Of a DNA stretch of 60,649 nucleotides, positions 1-8,967 are shown one piece after another (the first letter of the stretch is position 1; each line of letters opens with the position of its first letter). A program made the position numbers and the translations under genes. The DNA is from Bradyrhizobium sp. NAS96.2. GTDB lineage: Bacteria; Pseudomonadota; Alphaproteobacteria; Rhizobiales; Xanthobacteraceae. The stretch is taken from assembly GCF_001908235.1 (NCBI RefSeq), contig NZ_LGHK01000020.1, forward strand, positions 1-60,649. The letters are read 5' to 3'. A model generated the notes under the pieces. That model was not told where the DNA came from. It did not search any database and saw only the letters and a list, made by a program, of their open reading frames with translations.

Positions 1-98
1 CGCCCGCGCCGGCCGCGAACGGGCCGCGCGCCCCACGCGGCCTCGTTCACTAAGTCGACGTTTTCAGAAGAAGCGGTTGCTGCGGCGGCGCGCTCGGC

Positions 99-1301
99 TC
101 AGGCGCGCCAGTCGTAGATCCAGTCCTGCCGCGCCAGCATGCGCTCCGGACCGATGGCGCGGATCGCAAGATCGCGCGCGATCGCCAATGGTCCACTCAG
201 ATGATAGATGCGGCCCTGCTGCCGCGCCATCCGCTGCACCTTCAGCACACGTCCGCGCCGCATCCGCGCGTAGCGCTTCAATGCGGCGGGAATGCCCGCG
301 GTGTTCTCGCCGGTGCAGTCGGCCAAGGCCTTGGCGAGCACGGCCGCATCCTCGATCGCCATGCCGGCGCCTTGTGCGGCAAACGGCAACATCGCGTGCG
401 CGGCGTCGCCGATCAGTGCGACGGCGCCTTCGCTCCAGCGGCCAATATCGGGCAGGGTGAACAGGGCCCATTTGCGCCAGCCATCGACCGCGCCGATCAG
501 CATCCGCGCCGTGGCGGGCCAGCGCGCGGTGGCGAACGCGCCCTTGATCTCGTTGCCGTCGCCGGGCGCGCTCCAGCCGGGCCGATTCCAGGTGCCCGAC
601 ACGATCGCGACCACGTTGATCTGGCGTCCGGCCGAGATCGGATAGGCCACGAGATGGGCGTCCGGTCCCATCCAGAGCTGCACGCGCGGCGCGGTGTATT
701 CACGGGGCAGGGCGGTTGCGTCCAGCGTGCCGCGCCAGGCGATCAGGCCGGAGAATTGCGGCTGCACATCCGGAAACAAATGTCCGCGGACCGACGACCA
801 GATGCCGTCGGCGCCGACCAGCGCGACCGCCAATTCCTCCTGCCGTGAATTGCCGCGGCGCTGCACCACCGTCAGGCCCTTGGCGTGCTTGGTGACGTCC
901 TCGAACTGGCAGCCGAGCCGCAGATCGATATCGGGATGCTCGTTGACGGCGGCCTGCAATGCGGCCTGCAGATCGGCGCGGTGGATCACCCAATAGGGGG
1001 CGCCGGCGCGGAACTCGGCCGCCTTGCCGAGCGGCATCCGTGCGATCTCGCCGCCGGCCCGCGCGCTTAGGATGTTGACGGATTCAGGCGTGACCGCGCG
1101 CCGCGCCAGCGGCTCCTTGAGCCCGAGCTCGACCAGGATACGGCTGGCATTGGGGGAGAGCTGGATGCCGGCGCCGGCTTCCTCGAGCCGCTCGGCCTTT
1201 TCCAGCACCACGACGCGAAAGCCCTGTGCCGCCAGGGTCAGCGACGCCGTCAGTCCTCCGATCCCGGCGCCAGCAACGATGACGGTTCGCGTCAGCGCCA
1301 C
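99..1301 (-). CDS. FAD-dependent aromatic monooxygenase (salicylate / 3-hydroxybenzoate hydroxylase type)
   Basis: 400 aa, the normal size for a single-component class A flavoprotein hydroxylase. The N-terminal Rossmann motif GAGIGG is at residues 11-16, the DG motif (GADGIW) near 165, and the second FAD-binding motif IGDAAHAMLPFAAQG at about 297-311. The family uses NAD(P)H and O2 to hydroxylate aromatic acids in the cytoplasm. The gene begins 7 bp after the CHCC zinc-finger gene, so the two probably share a transcript. The substrate cannot be read from sequence; salicylate, 3-hydroxybenzoate or 6-hydroxynicotinate types are all possible. The 98 bp between its stop and the window start hold nothing I recognise. 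Confidence 0.85.
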   Translation of the reverse strand: MALTRTVIVAGAGIGGLTASLTLAAQGFRVVVLEKAERLEEAGAGIQLSPNASRILVELGLKEPLARRAVTPESVNILSARAGGEIARMPLGKAAEFRAGAPYWVIHRADLQAALQAAVNEHPDIDLRLGCQFEDVTKHAKGLTVVQRRGNSRQEELAVALVGADGIWSSVRGHLFPDVQPQFSGLIAWRGTLDATALPREYTAPRVQLWMGPDAHLVAYPISAGRQINVVAIVSGTWNRPGWSAPGDGNEIKGAFATARWPATARMLIGAVDGWRKWALFTLPDIGRWSEGAVALIGDAAHAMLPFAAQGAGMAIEDAAVLAKALADCTGENTAGIPAALKRYARMRRGRVLKVQRMARQQGRIYHLSGPLAIARDLAIRAIGPERMLARQDWIYDWRA

Positions 1302-1308
1302 GGAGCGG

Positions 1309-1554
1309 TCAGGCGACCTTGTCTTTCAGCACGCATTCCGGCGGCCGCGCTTCGCCGGCAGCAAGGTCGGGCGCGAAGCGATAGAGCGTCGAGCAGTACG
1401 GGCAGATGATCTCGTTGTCGTTGCCGAGGTCGAGGAACACGTGCGGATGATCGAACGGCGGGTTGGCGCCCACGCACATGAACTCCTGCGATCCGATCTC
1501 GATCACCGAAACTCCGGCATCGTTATGGAAGTGCGGGACGACGTGGTCGGACAT
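1309..1554 (-). CDS. CHCC-type zinc-finger protein (NDUFS6 C-terminal-like)
   Basis: 81 aa. The putative zinc ligands are Cys27, His36, Cys51 and Cys54, giving exactly the spacing C-x8-H-x14-C-x2-C known from the CHCC zinc-finger family, which is related to the C-terminus of the complex I accessory subunit NDUFS6. I chose the ATG at 1554 because an AAGGTGAG ribosome-binding sequence lies directly upstream; longer readings add an unrelated arginine-rich leader. It is the first gene of a minus-strand pair with the flavin monooxygenase, 7 bp apart. Its role in alphaproteobacteria is not established; a part in respiratory complex assembly is an analogy only. Confidence 0.85.
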   Translation of the reverse strand: MSDHVVPHFHNDAGVSVIEIGSQEFMCVGANPPFDHPHVFLDLGNDNEIICPYCSTLYRFAPDLAAGEARPPECVLKDKVA

Positions 1555-1752
1555 ATTCTCACCTTGGTGGCAACGATGGGCAGACGCAATCAACAGCATG
1601 CGGCATCGCGAAATGCCGCGCACCATACTGGCGGGAACAGTTGATTCCTAGAGCCCCGATGGCTCATTTGCTCATGCAAATTCGACACAATCTTGTCGTC
1701 CCAGAGAAGCCCTTCTTTGGTCGGAGCCGTTGTGTCGCAAAAACGGCACACT

Positions 1753-2938
1753 ATGTCCAAGGCGAACGAAACAAGGCGAATTAAACTTGAGGTTTCAAGC
1801 GGAATGAACGGGGTGCGCCTCGGCGTTGCGGTGGCTGGCCTGGCAGCAAGTGCTGCCATGGGCGTGGCTATTTGGCCGCATGCCCGTGACGCCGGCGCGG
1901 TGCTGTCAGCGCGGGACGATCCCGCAGATCTCGCCGACCTCAGGGTCAATTCCGTGCTGCGCAACAACCCGGCGTTGATCTCGGACAATATCGAGGCGGC
2001 ACTCGCCTCCGGGGACGCCGATCTTGCGACCAGCTTTGTCGCGCTGGCGGGCGAAAAGAACATCGCGCTCAGTGCGGAACTCACCAAGCGCGTCGACGAC
2101 GCGCGCGCCGAGCAGTCGTCCACCACGCATTTCGCCAAAGGGTTCGCCACCGGCCTCGTGACCGGCAACGCCGACGATGTCGCGAGCCTGTCCGGCACGG
2201 TCGCGGGCGACCTGTTCGTGTTCGGTGACATCAGGGATGTCGTGCGCGAGGGCAAGCATCTCGTGATGGGCGAGGACACCGACCGGCTGGTGCTCGGCCT
2301 TGCGGCCGCCGGGCTCGCCGTGACCGCGGCGACCTATGTGTCGGTCGGCGGCGTCGGGCCGCTGCGCGCCGGGCTGACGCTGGTCAAGGACACGCGCAAG
2401 GGCGGGACGGCTGAGCGAGGGCATGATCGAATGGGCCGGACGCTCGACCCGCGAGATGGTCGATCAGCCGGCGCTGCGCGAGGCGGTCGCGTCCGGCTCG
2501 GTGCTTCGGCCGGCGGAAACCGCAACCGCCATTCGCGCAGCGTTCCGCGCCGAGAAGGCCGGCGCGCTGGTGCGTGTCGCCAAGGATGTCGGGCGGATCG
2601 GCGAGGCGGCCGGCGTTCGCGCCGCGCGCGACACGCTGAAGGTCGCGGAGAACCCGCAGGAGATCGCACGCGCGACCCGCATCGCCGACGTGAAGGGCGG
2701 CCAGACCCGCGCGATCATCAAGCTGCTCGGCCGCGGCGCGCTGCTGCTCGTGGCCGGCACGTTCAATCTCGCCATGTGGCTGTTCGGCGCGCTGCTCGCT
2801 CTGTTCGGCTTCCTGTCGTCGATCAAGGCCACCAGCGAGCGAGCCACGGCGTGGTGGCTGAGACGAAGCAAGGCCCTGCGCCTGAAGCGGCAGATGGCTG
2901 CGCAGGCGGCGCTGGCGAGTATGCCTGCCAGAAGTTAG
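1753..2938 (+). pseudogene. Conserved membrane protein gene, broken by a single-base frameshift near 2401-2407
   Basis: Two reading frames together make one coherent protein of about 395 aa. Frame one runs from ATG 1753 through a hydrophobic N-terminal anchor, a polar central region and a hydrophobic segment at about 2280-2390. At 2401-2407 coding sense moves by +1 into a frame that continues to the TAG at 2938, ending with a strong transmembrane segment (about 2740-2830) and a basic tail. Removing one G from the GGG run at 2404-2406 restores the reading KGGRLSEGMIEW. In the unrepaired frame the product becomes arginine-rich nonsense until 3057. A second possible start is ATG 1804. Either a real recent mutation or a homopolymer sequencing error. 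Function unknown. Confidence 0.7.
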
Positions 2939-3025
2939 GTTTCTGGCTAAGCTGGCGGTCGCCGGTCGATCGCAAATCCCAACGACAAAAATCCCAAGAA
3001 AAATCCCAAGAACAAAACGGAATCG

Positions 3026-3781
3026 ATGATGCCGAGTTTCCACCACGGCGATGTTGAAATTGCCTATATCGACGAAGGCGCGGGCGAGCCGATCGTGCTG
3101 GTGCACGGCTTTGCCTCGAGCAAGAACGTCAACTGGATCTATCCGACCTGGGTGTCGGAGCTCGTCAAGGCCGGCCGGCGCGTCATCGCGCTCGACAATC
3201 GAGGTCACGGCGAATCCGCCAAGCTCTACGATGCCGCGCAGTACGAGATCGCGATCATGGCAGGCGACGTGATCGCGCTGATGGATCATCTCGGCATCGC
3301 GCGCGCCGACATCATGGGCTATTCGCTGGGCTCGCGGATGACGGCGATCCTGGCGCGCGAAAATTCCGAGCGGGTGCGCTCGGCGATCCTGGGTGGCATC
3401 GGCATCGGGCTGATCGAGGGCGGCGGTCCTGGCGACGCCGTCGCGCTGGCGCTGGAGGCGCCGTCGCTGGACGATGTCACCGATCCGGTCGGCCGCACCT
3501 TCCGCGCCTTCGCCGATCAGACCCGCTCCGACCGCCGCGCGCTCGCGGCCTGCCTGCGCGGCTCGCGCCGGCTGATGACGCGCGAGGAGGCCGCCGGCAT
3601 CCGCGTGCCGATTCTGATCGCGGTCGGCAGCAAGGATGAGATCGCGGGCTCGGCGTCAGCGCTCGGCCGCATCATTCCGGGGTCGCAGGTGCTCGACATT
3701 CCGAACCGCGACCACATGCGGGCGGTCGGTGACAAGGTCTACAAGACCGGCGTCATCGACTTCCTGTCGCAGCGCAAATAG
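3026..3781 (+). CDS. Alpha/beta-fold hydrolase
   Basis: 251 aa. A complete catalytic triad is visible: nucleophile Ser100 in GYSLGS, Asp204 in GSKDE, and His230 in NRDH. The oxyanion-hole segment LVHGFASS is at about 25-32. The lid region is short, as in small esterases and meta-cleavage-product-type hydrolases. Start is ATG 3026; the adjacent ATG at 3029 is equally possible. The substrate is unknown. The last 126 bp overlap, in antisense, the end of the convergent membrane-protein gene, which is unusually long for convergent overlap. It follows the frameshifted membrane-protein gene on the same strand. Confidence 0.85.
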   Translation: MMPSFHHGDVEIAYIDEGAGEPIVLVHGFASSKNVNWIYPTWVSELVKAGRRVIALDNRGHGESAKLYDAAQYEIAIMAGDVIALMDHLGIARADIMGYSLGSRMTAILARENSERVRSAILGGIGIGLIEGGGPGDAVALALEAPSLDDVTDPVGRTFRAFADQTRSDRRALAACLRGSRRLMTREEAAGIRVPILIAVGSKDEIAGSASALGRIIPGSQVLDIPNRDHMRAVGDKVYKTGVIDFLSQRK

Positions 3782-5128
3782 CTCGTCGGCGTCGTTCTCG
3801 GCATCGTCTTTGGCGAAGGCACGCGCCCCCGCGATCAGCACCACGAAGGTTGCGACCCACACCATGCGCGCGCCGTAGCGGTCGTGCGGTCCCGAGATCA
3901 CGCCGCAGATGGCGGCATTGCCGAGCAGAGCGAGCGTGACCGTGCCTGCCAGCAGCGTCAGATCGTCGAGCCGGCGCTGCCACAGCCCGCGGCCGAACAG
4001 CAGCACGGTGAGCAGCATCGAGGCCAGCGCGACCGGCACATGGATGCGGTTGATCGCGGTGAAGTCGAGATGCCATTTCTGTTGCCGCGCCGCGCGCATC
4101 GGCGCGACCTGCGCGGGAATGTAGCGCTCGATGATGCCGTAGGTGTGCGGGATCCAGCCGCTGGTGCCTTCGCCGGTCGCGACATGCATGAGCTGGTCGG
4201 CGGTCGCAGTCAACGCGGCCTCGGCCTGCCATGCCGGATATTCGGCCAGCGAACGCTTCACGATATAGCCCATCTCGTCGTTCAGTCCCTGGAAGCGGCC
4301 GAGCGTGTTGAACATGCTGTGGCCCCACAGGAAGTCGTCGGCGGTCGGCGGCAGCTCGTCGCGATAGGGACAGAGCTTCAGGTTCTCCTTCGCGCAGTTG
4401 TCGCGCAGATATTGCGCGACGATGCCATCCTGCAGCATGCGGCCGAACGCGACGCCGATGCCGCCGGGCGTCCAGGCCAGTTGCCCGGATAGCGCAAAAT
4501 TCGCCGCCAGCAGCATTGCGGCACCCGCGACGGTCGTGAGGCTGCCTTGCACGAGGCTTGCGACCGGGATGCGCCGGCCGAGCCACGGCCGCAGCATCCA
4601 GCCGACGCAGCACAGGCCAAGCAGCACCCCGAGCGTTGCGCTGTGCGTTGCCGCCGAAAACGCGACGAAGCCGAACAGCACTGCCTTCTCCAGCGTCGAA
4701 ACCCTGTCGCCGTGCAGGACGAGGATGAAGAGCGCGAGCACCGAAAGGCCGGCAAAGATGTCGGTCAGCAGCATGCTCGCGAGCCAGGGCAGCGCGGTGG
4801 TTGCGATCAGCGCAAGGCTGATCGCGATCATCCGGACCGGCCGGGCGAGGCCGAACACGCGCAGGGTCAGCTGCAGGACCCACAGCGTCGCCAAGGTCTG
4901 GATGCCGAGGTTGAGCCAGAAGCCCGATGTCTCGCCGGCATGGAGGTAGATGCCGAATACCGTGGACCGGCTCGGCACCAGATAGCCCTCATACCAGCGC
5001 GCCAGATAGCCGCCGGTATCCCATTGGAGCAGCGGATAGCCGTTCCAGAAGGCAGGGGCGAGCAGGAGGAGGGGGATGGCAATGGTGGCGATCCAGACCG
5101 ACCGTGCGTCGGTCAGGCGGGCGCCCAA
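3656..5128 (-). CDS. Multi-pass inner-membrane protein of unknown function
   Basis: About 490 aa with roughly ten hydrophobic segments, a periplasmic-looking loop at about 230-330 containing several aromatic residues, and an early motif WDTGGYLARWYEG. The overall look recalls the polytopic half of GT39/GT83-type glycosyltransferases, but I see no diagnostic motif and assign no function. The start is unclear. The only standard start in the 5' region is TTG at 5128, yet a strong AAGGGGGA sequence lies farther upstream (about 5150-5158), separated from it by AAC ATC ATC AAT. The last 42 residues are encoded opposite the 3' end of the hydrolase gene and look non-hydrophobic and unconserved in style. 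Confidence 0.7.
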   Translation of the reverse strand: MGARLTDARSVWIATIAIPLLLLAPAFWNGYPLLQWDTGGYLARWYEGYLVPSRSTVFGIYLHAGETSGFWLNLGIQTLATLWVLQLTLRVFGLARPVRMIAISLALIATTALPWLASMLLTDIFAGLSVLALFILVLHGDRVSTLEKAVLFGFVAFSAATHSATLGVLLGLCCVGWMLRPWLGRRIPVASLVQGSLTTVAGAAMLLAANFALSGQLAWTPGGIGVAFGRMLQDGIVAQYLRDNCAKENLKLCPYRDELPPTADDFLWGHSMFNTLGRFQGLNDEMGYIVKRSLAEYPAWQAEAALTATADQLMHVATGEGTSGWIPHTYGIIERYIPAQVAPMRAARQQKWHLDFTAINRIHVPVALASMLLTVLLFGRGLWQRRLDDLTLLAGTVTLALLGNAAICGVISGPHDRYGARMVWVATFVVLIAGARAFAKDDAENDADELFALRQEVDDAGLVDLVTDRPHVVAVRNVEHLRPRNDAAER

Positions 5129-5371
5129 ACTCCGGGTATTGATGATGTTTCCCCCTTTTTATTGGGGCCGACCATGCCCAAAACCACACTGGAGACGAAA
5201 TCCGCCAATAGTTGCAGAAGCACGGCTTGATTTCGGCAAAATCCCGACCAACTCCCCTAGACGCTGGTCCGGGAGCGTGGGGGTGGGGTTTACCGCGCCG
5301 AGCCTTCCCGGGACGCGCTGGGTCCACCGTGCTATAACGCACATCAGAACAACCGAATTGCGAGAGCAGCT

Positions 5372-6199
5372 ATGGCAGTTCATCAGGTCAATCCGCAGGG
5401 GAGCAAGCTGGCGGCGCTCGATCCGATCTGGGATCGGATCCGCGGCGAGGCGGAGGACATCCTGCGGCGCGAGCCGGAGCTCGCATCCTTCATCTATGCG
5501 ACCGTGCTGCATCATGAGCGCCTCGAAGATTCAGTGGTCCATCGCATTGCCGAGCGGCTCGACCACGGCGCGCTGTCGGGCGACCTGATCCGCCAGACCT
5601 ATGGCGAGGCGCTGCGCGACGAGCCCGATATCGGCAACGCGTTCCGCGCCGATCTCGTCGCCGTCTATGACCGCGATCCCGCGACCTCGCGCTTCATCGA
5701 CCCCTTGCTCTACTTCAAGGGCTTTCATGCGCTGCAGACCCATCGCTTGGCGCACTGGCTCTATCAGAAGGGCCGCAAGGACTTTGCCTTCTACCTGCAA
5801 AGCCGCTCCTCGGCAGTGTTCCAGACCGACATCAATCCGGCCGCCAGGATCGGCCGCGGCATCTTCCTCGATCACGCCACCGGTTTCGTCTGCGGCGAGA
5901 CCGCCGTCATCGAGGACGACGTCTCGATCCTGCATGGCGTGACGCTCGGCGGCACCGGCAAGGAGAACGAGGATCGCCATCCGAAGATCCGTCACGGCGT
6001 GCTGATCGGCGCCGGCGCCAAGATCCTCGGCAATATCGAGATCGGCCATTGCGCGCGCATCGCGGCGGGCTCCGTCGTGGTCAAGCCCGTGCCGCACAAC
6101 GTCACGGTCGCGGGCGTGCCGGCGAAAATCGTCGGCGAGGCCGGCTGTGCCGAGCCGTCGCGCACCATGGATCAGATGCTGGGCGCGATCGGTCTTTGA
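5372..6199 (+). CDS. cysE: Serine O-acetyltransferase
   Basis: 275 aa, close to the usual 270 aa. CysE transfers acetyl from acetyl-CoA to L-serine, giving O-acetylserine for cysteine synthesis in the cytoplasm. The N-terminal helical domain spans about 1-140; the C-terminal left-handed beta-helix of hexapeptide repeats spans about 150-255. The family's catalytic and substrate residues are present: Asp153 (TDINP), His168 (LDHATG) and His188 (HGVTLGGTGK). A TATAAC hexamer at about 5332 could be the -10 element. The DUF3126-type gene follows 138 bp downstream. The C-terminal tail has no obvious degeneration. Confidence 0.96.
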   Translation: MAVHQVNPQGSKLAALDPIWDRIRGEAEDILRREPELASFIYATVLHHERLEDSVVHRIAERLDHGALSGDLIRQTYGEALRDEPDIGNAFRADLVAVYDRDPATSRFIDPLLYFKGFHALQTHRLAHWLYQKGRKDFAFYLQSRSSAVFQTDINPAARIGRGIFLDHATGFVCGETAVIEDDVSILHGVTLGGTGKENEDRHPKIRHGVLIGAGAKILGNIEIGHCARIAAGSVVVKPVPHNVTVAGVPAKIVGEAGCAEPSRTMDQMLGAIGL

Positions 6200-6337
6200 T
6201 TTCATTCGCTTTCTGATCGGCAGCGCGTTTCAGCGTGTGCGCAACATCACGTCGCCAAAGCCTGAAAAGGCTCTGGCGATCTTTGCCGTCTCGTCCTAAA
6301 ACCTCCCCGAAAATCATCGACCCGATTGGAGACGGCC

Positions 6338-6550
6338 GTGGACGTTCAGGAAGTCAGGAAGCTCGACGCGTATCTGAAACGCGTGTTCAGCAATCCCAAG
6401 ATCCGCGTGGTGCCGCGGCCCAAGAAGGACGACTCCGCCGAGGTCTATATCGGCGAGGAGTTCATCGGCGTGCTGTTCGTCGACGACGAGGACGATGATC
6501 GCTCGTTCCAGTTCCAGATGGCCATTCTGGAAGAAGATCTCGCCGAGTAA
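6338..6550 (+). CDS. Small DUF3126-family protein
   Basis: 70 aa, acidic toward the C-terminus (VDDEDDDRSF). I recognise it as the small alphaproteobacterial protein placed beside cysE and classified as DUF3126. The GTG at 6338 is preferred because GGAGA sits at 6328-6332, a proper distance upstream; a TTG at 6326 would overlap that sequence. Likely cytoplasmic, since no signal peptide or membrane segment is visible. The repeated pairing with cysE hints at sulfur metabolism, but that is inference from position only. Confidence 0.8.
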   Translation: MDVQEVRKLDAYLKRVFSNPKIRVVPRPKKDDSAEVYIGEEFIGVLFVDDEDDDRSFQFQMAILEEDLAE

Positions 6551-6567
6551 GGCTGAGCGGCTTGCCC

Positions 6568-6653
6568 CGTCATTGCGAGCGGAGCGAAGCAATCCATCGA
6601 ACCTCACGCGCAGAAGCATGGATTGCTTCGTCGCTTCGCTCCTCGCAATGACG
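6568..6653. repeat. Intergenic palindromic repeat (GTCATTGCGAG family)
   Basis: The left arm at 6569-6597 begins GTCATTGCGAGCGGAGCGAA and the right arm at 6618-6653 is its near-perfect reverse complement, ending CGCAATGAC. It can fold into a long hairpin between the convergent DUF3126 and exported-protein genes. This repeat family is common in Bradyrhizobium and Rhodopseudomonas genomes and may act as a bidirectional terminator. Confidence 0.85.
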
Positions 6654-6667
6654 GATAGCAGGTCGCG

Positions 6668-7432
6668 CTAACCCTTCGCGCTGTGCATCTGCGCGGAGAG
6701 GCGGCCCATCGCGGTAGCGATGTCGCGCCATTGCGCGAGCCAGCTGCGCGGAAAGCGGAAGGTCAGGTCGGCGCCCTCAATGCGCTGCTCGCTCAGGCAC
6801 ATGCCAGGTGTTGAGGTGTCGCGGGTGCAGCGCGCGACCAGCTGCGGCTCGGTCGCGGTGAACAGGTCCTCGCCGCCATAGGGCGTGCCCTCGCGGAACG
6901 CGCGCGCCGTCAAGCCGTCATCGGTATTGGCACGCTCGTCGAGATAGCGCGGGTAGATCGTGCGCAGGCGCATGTCCGGCGCCAGTGAATCGTGGTGCGC
7001 CGCGATCGACACGAAGATCCTGTCGATCGGCTGCACCTTGTCCTCGACCGTATCGGCGCTGTAGTGCTTCGGCGCGGCAGGCGCCTCCAGCGACGGATAG
7101 AGGAAGCTCAGATCGACGCGCTCCTGCGGCCCGGAATGGCGCTGGATCTTCATGCGCACGGCCATCGTCGGCACGTTGAACAGCGTGCCGCCGACGCTGA
7201 CCGGCAGCCGCGACGGATCGCTCGCCGGGACGGTCGTATAGGTCGGCCACAGCAGGTAGGCGACGAGCGCAATCGCGCCGGCCGCGATGACCGCCGACGC
7301 GATGATCGGGACGAGATGCGCGCGCGGATTGCGGCGGGTGTCGCGGGCGAGATGCTGGGCGGTCGACAGAAGCGTCATGAACGAGGCAAAGACCGGATCG
7401 GGGGTGGTCGAATCACCCGCCGAATATGCCAT
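6668..7432 (-). CDS. Membrane-anchored protein of unknown function
   Basis: 254 aa from ATG 7432. A single transmembrane helix at about 47-70 (start of segment HLVPIIASAVIAAGAIAL) follows a short polar N-terminus, leaving about 185 residues probably in the periplasm. The rest is hydrophilic, with two cysteines near the C-terminus (CTRDTSTPGMCLSEQ) that could form a disulfide. No catalytic motif is recognised. Reading upstream of 7432 gives an arginine-rich leader that looks non-coding, and no clear ribosome-binding sequence precedes 7432, so the start is only probable. Confidence 0.7.
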   Translation of the reverse strand: MAYSAGDSTTPDPVFASFMTLLSTAQHLARDTRRNPRAHLVPIIASAVIAAGAIALVAYLLWPTYTTVPASDPSRLPVSVGGTLFNVPTMAVRMKIQRHSGPQERVDLSFLYPSLEAPAAPKHYSADTVEDKVQPIDRIFVSIAAHHDSLAPDMRLRTIYPRYLDERANTDDGLTARAFREGTPYGGEDLFTATEPQLVARCTRDTSTPGMCLSEQRIEGADLTFRFPRSWLAQWRDIATAMGRLSAQMHSAKG

Positions 7433-7599
7433 GAGGCGAGGAATTTCCGTACGATTCCAACGGAATCCCTGAGCGAATGGCCATGCGCAAACGCCGCGCC
7501 AGGCGAGCCGGATTAACCTTTCCTTAAGGATGATGTGGCGGCCGGCGGCCAATTCTGCGAAGCAGGGGTGAGTAGCCAGTTGCGTACCGGAAGTTCCCG

Positions 7600-7929
7600 A
7601 TGTCGCCCGATACCTTGAATTCCCTGTTCTCGCTCTTGATTGGCTTTGCGTTCGCGGGCGCACTGGCGAGCGGCTATCAGGCAATGGCCGAGCGCCCGGC
7701 CGGCTTCGGCCTGCTGCAGGAGGGCGTGGCGCCGAAGACCTTCGCGGCGGTCCCGTTCCTCGTCTTCGCCGCACCTTTCATCATCATGCGCAACACGCTG
7801 CGCGGCGCACGCATCGAGCGCCGCCGCTTCGAGTTCGTGATGATGGCAACCGTCATCTCCGGCTTCTGGAGCCTGATGTCGGGCACCTTCTTCATGATGA
7901 CGCTGCGCGCCGCGGGCGTGCTCGGCTGA
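7600..7929 (+). CDS. Small integral membrane protein
   Basis: 109 aa with three hydrophobic segments: about 7-26, 44-62 and 77-101, the last one rich in methionine (FVMMATVISGFWSLMSGTFF in part). It resembles a conserved small alphaproteobacterial membrane family of unknown function (DUF6949 may be the right name; uncertain). Divergent from the 6668-7432 gene, with about 170 bp between. The gamma-carbonic-anhydrase gene follows on the same strand after 92 bp and may be co-transcribed. Confidence 0.75.
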   Translation: MSPDTLNSLFSLLIGFAFAGALASGYQAMAERPAGFGLLQEGVAPKTFAAVPFLVFAAPFIIMRNTLRGARIERRRFEFVMMATVISGFWSLMSGTFFMMTLRAAGVLG

Positions 7930-8021
7930 TCCGATCGTGATCCGCGCCGGATCATGGTCGCGCTTGCTTGAAACCATGTCGGCCGCTGTGCCAAGGTCTC
8001 CTCCGATCCAAGGAGACCTCA

Positions 8022-8552
8022 ATGGCGATCTACGAACTCGACGGGCAGGGGCCCGATCTTCCCGCTGACGGCAGCTATTTCATCGCCGACAACGCCGTCG
8101 TGATCGGCAAGGTGCGCCTCAAGCCCGGAGCGAGCGTCTGGTTCGGCGCGGTGCTGCGCGGCGACAATGAGTGGATCGAGATCGGCGAGGGCTCCAACGT
8201 CCAGGACAATTCGACCCTGCATGTCGATCCCGGCTTTCCCCTGACCATCGGCTACAACGTCACGATCGGCCACAACGCGATCGTACATGGCTGCACGCTG
8301 GAAGACGGCGTGCTGATCGGGATGGGATCGATCGTGATGAACGGCGCGCGCATCAGGCGCGGCAGCGTGGTCGGCGCCGGCTCGGTCATCACCGAGGGCA
8401 AGGAGTTTCCGGAAAACTCACTGATCATCGGTGCGCCCGCGCGCGTGGTGCGCACGCTTGATGCCGCGCAGGCGGAAGCGTTGTCGCGGCCGGCCAAGTC
8501 CTACGCGATCAGGGGACCGCAGTACAAAGCCGGACTGAAGAAGATCGGCTAA
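8022..8552 (+). CDS. Gamma-class carbonic anhydrase-like protein (left-handed beta-helix)
   Basis: 176 aa, typical for the YrdA/PaaY/CaiE group. Hexapeptide repeats run from about 25 to 150. The three family zinc ligands are in place at His67 (STLHVD), His84 and His89 (IGHNAIVHG). Members bind zinc as trimers; some hydrate CO2 and others act as thioesterases. ATG 8022 is supported by AAGGAG at 8010-8015. The upstream in-frame extension to 7968 lacks a ribosome-binding site. A palindromic repeat begins at the stop codon and may terminate transcription. Confidence 0.9.
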   Translation: MAIYELDGQGPDLPADGSYFIADNAVVIGKVRLKPGASVWFGAVLRGDNEWIEIGEGSNVQDNSTLHVDPGFPLTIGYNVTIGHNAIVHGCTLEDGVLIGMGSIVMNGARIRRGSVVGAGSVITEGKEFPENSLIIGAPARVVRTLDAAQAEALSRPAKSYAIRGPQYKAGLKKIG

Positions 8553-8625
8553 AGCATGATCCGGAAAAATGCGAAGCGGTTTTCCCACGCGACAAACGCG
8601 TAGCGTTTGCGCGGAGATCATGCTT
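8552..8625. repeat. Intergenic palindromic repeat (AGCATGATC family)
   Basis: AGCATGATC at 8553-8561 and GATCATGCT at 8616-8624 form the outer stem; an inner stem forms from ACAAACGCGTAGCGTTTGCG. It begins within the stop codon of the carbonic-anhydrase-like gene and lies between that gene and the convergent 8644-8880 gene. A familiar rhizobial repeat that probably works as a terminator. Confidence 0.8.
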
Positions 8626-8643
8626 AGACAATAGTTCTGGTTT

Positions 8644-8880
8644 TCAGCGCTTGCGGCCCTGCTTGCGCGCAGCCTTCGGTGCTGCGGGGCCGGGCTTTGC
8701 TGCCTCCTGAAGTCTTGCGCTCTTGCGCAGCGCATCCTTCAGGTCGATCGGAATACCGTGCTTCCTGAGCAGGTCGGCGAAGGCCTCGTCTGCGAGCTCC
8801 TGCAAGGTCGCCATCCGGTCGCGTCCAAGCTGCTTCAGCTTGTCGAAAGTGTCGTCGTCAAACTCGATCAGCTTGCGCAA
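8644..8880 (-). CDS. Small basic protein, possible ribbon-helix-helix fold
   Basis: 78 aa. The first half (KLIEFDDDTFDKLKQLGRD then a helical stretch) has the strand-helix-helix look of CopG/Arc-type DNA-binding proteins. The second half is an Ala/Pro/Lys/Arg tail. The proposed start is TTG at 8880, nine bases after GGGAG; no ATG gives the conserved-looking N-terminus. Convergent with the upstream gene and separated from it by a palindromic repeat. DNA binding is inference from pattern only. Confidence 0.6.
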   Translation of the reverse strand: MRKLIEFDDDTFDKLKQLGRDRMATLQELADEAFADLLRKHGIPIDLKDALRKSARLQEAAKPGPAAPKAARKQGRKR

Positions 8881-8967
8881 ATTGCATTGCTCCCAAACCT
8901 TATCGCTCCAACGCCGGTGGGAACCGGCGTTTTGCGGACCCGTTGATGTTCGCAAGGGAGAACTTCC

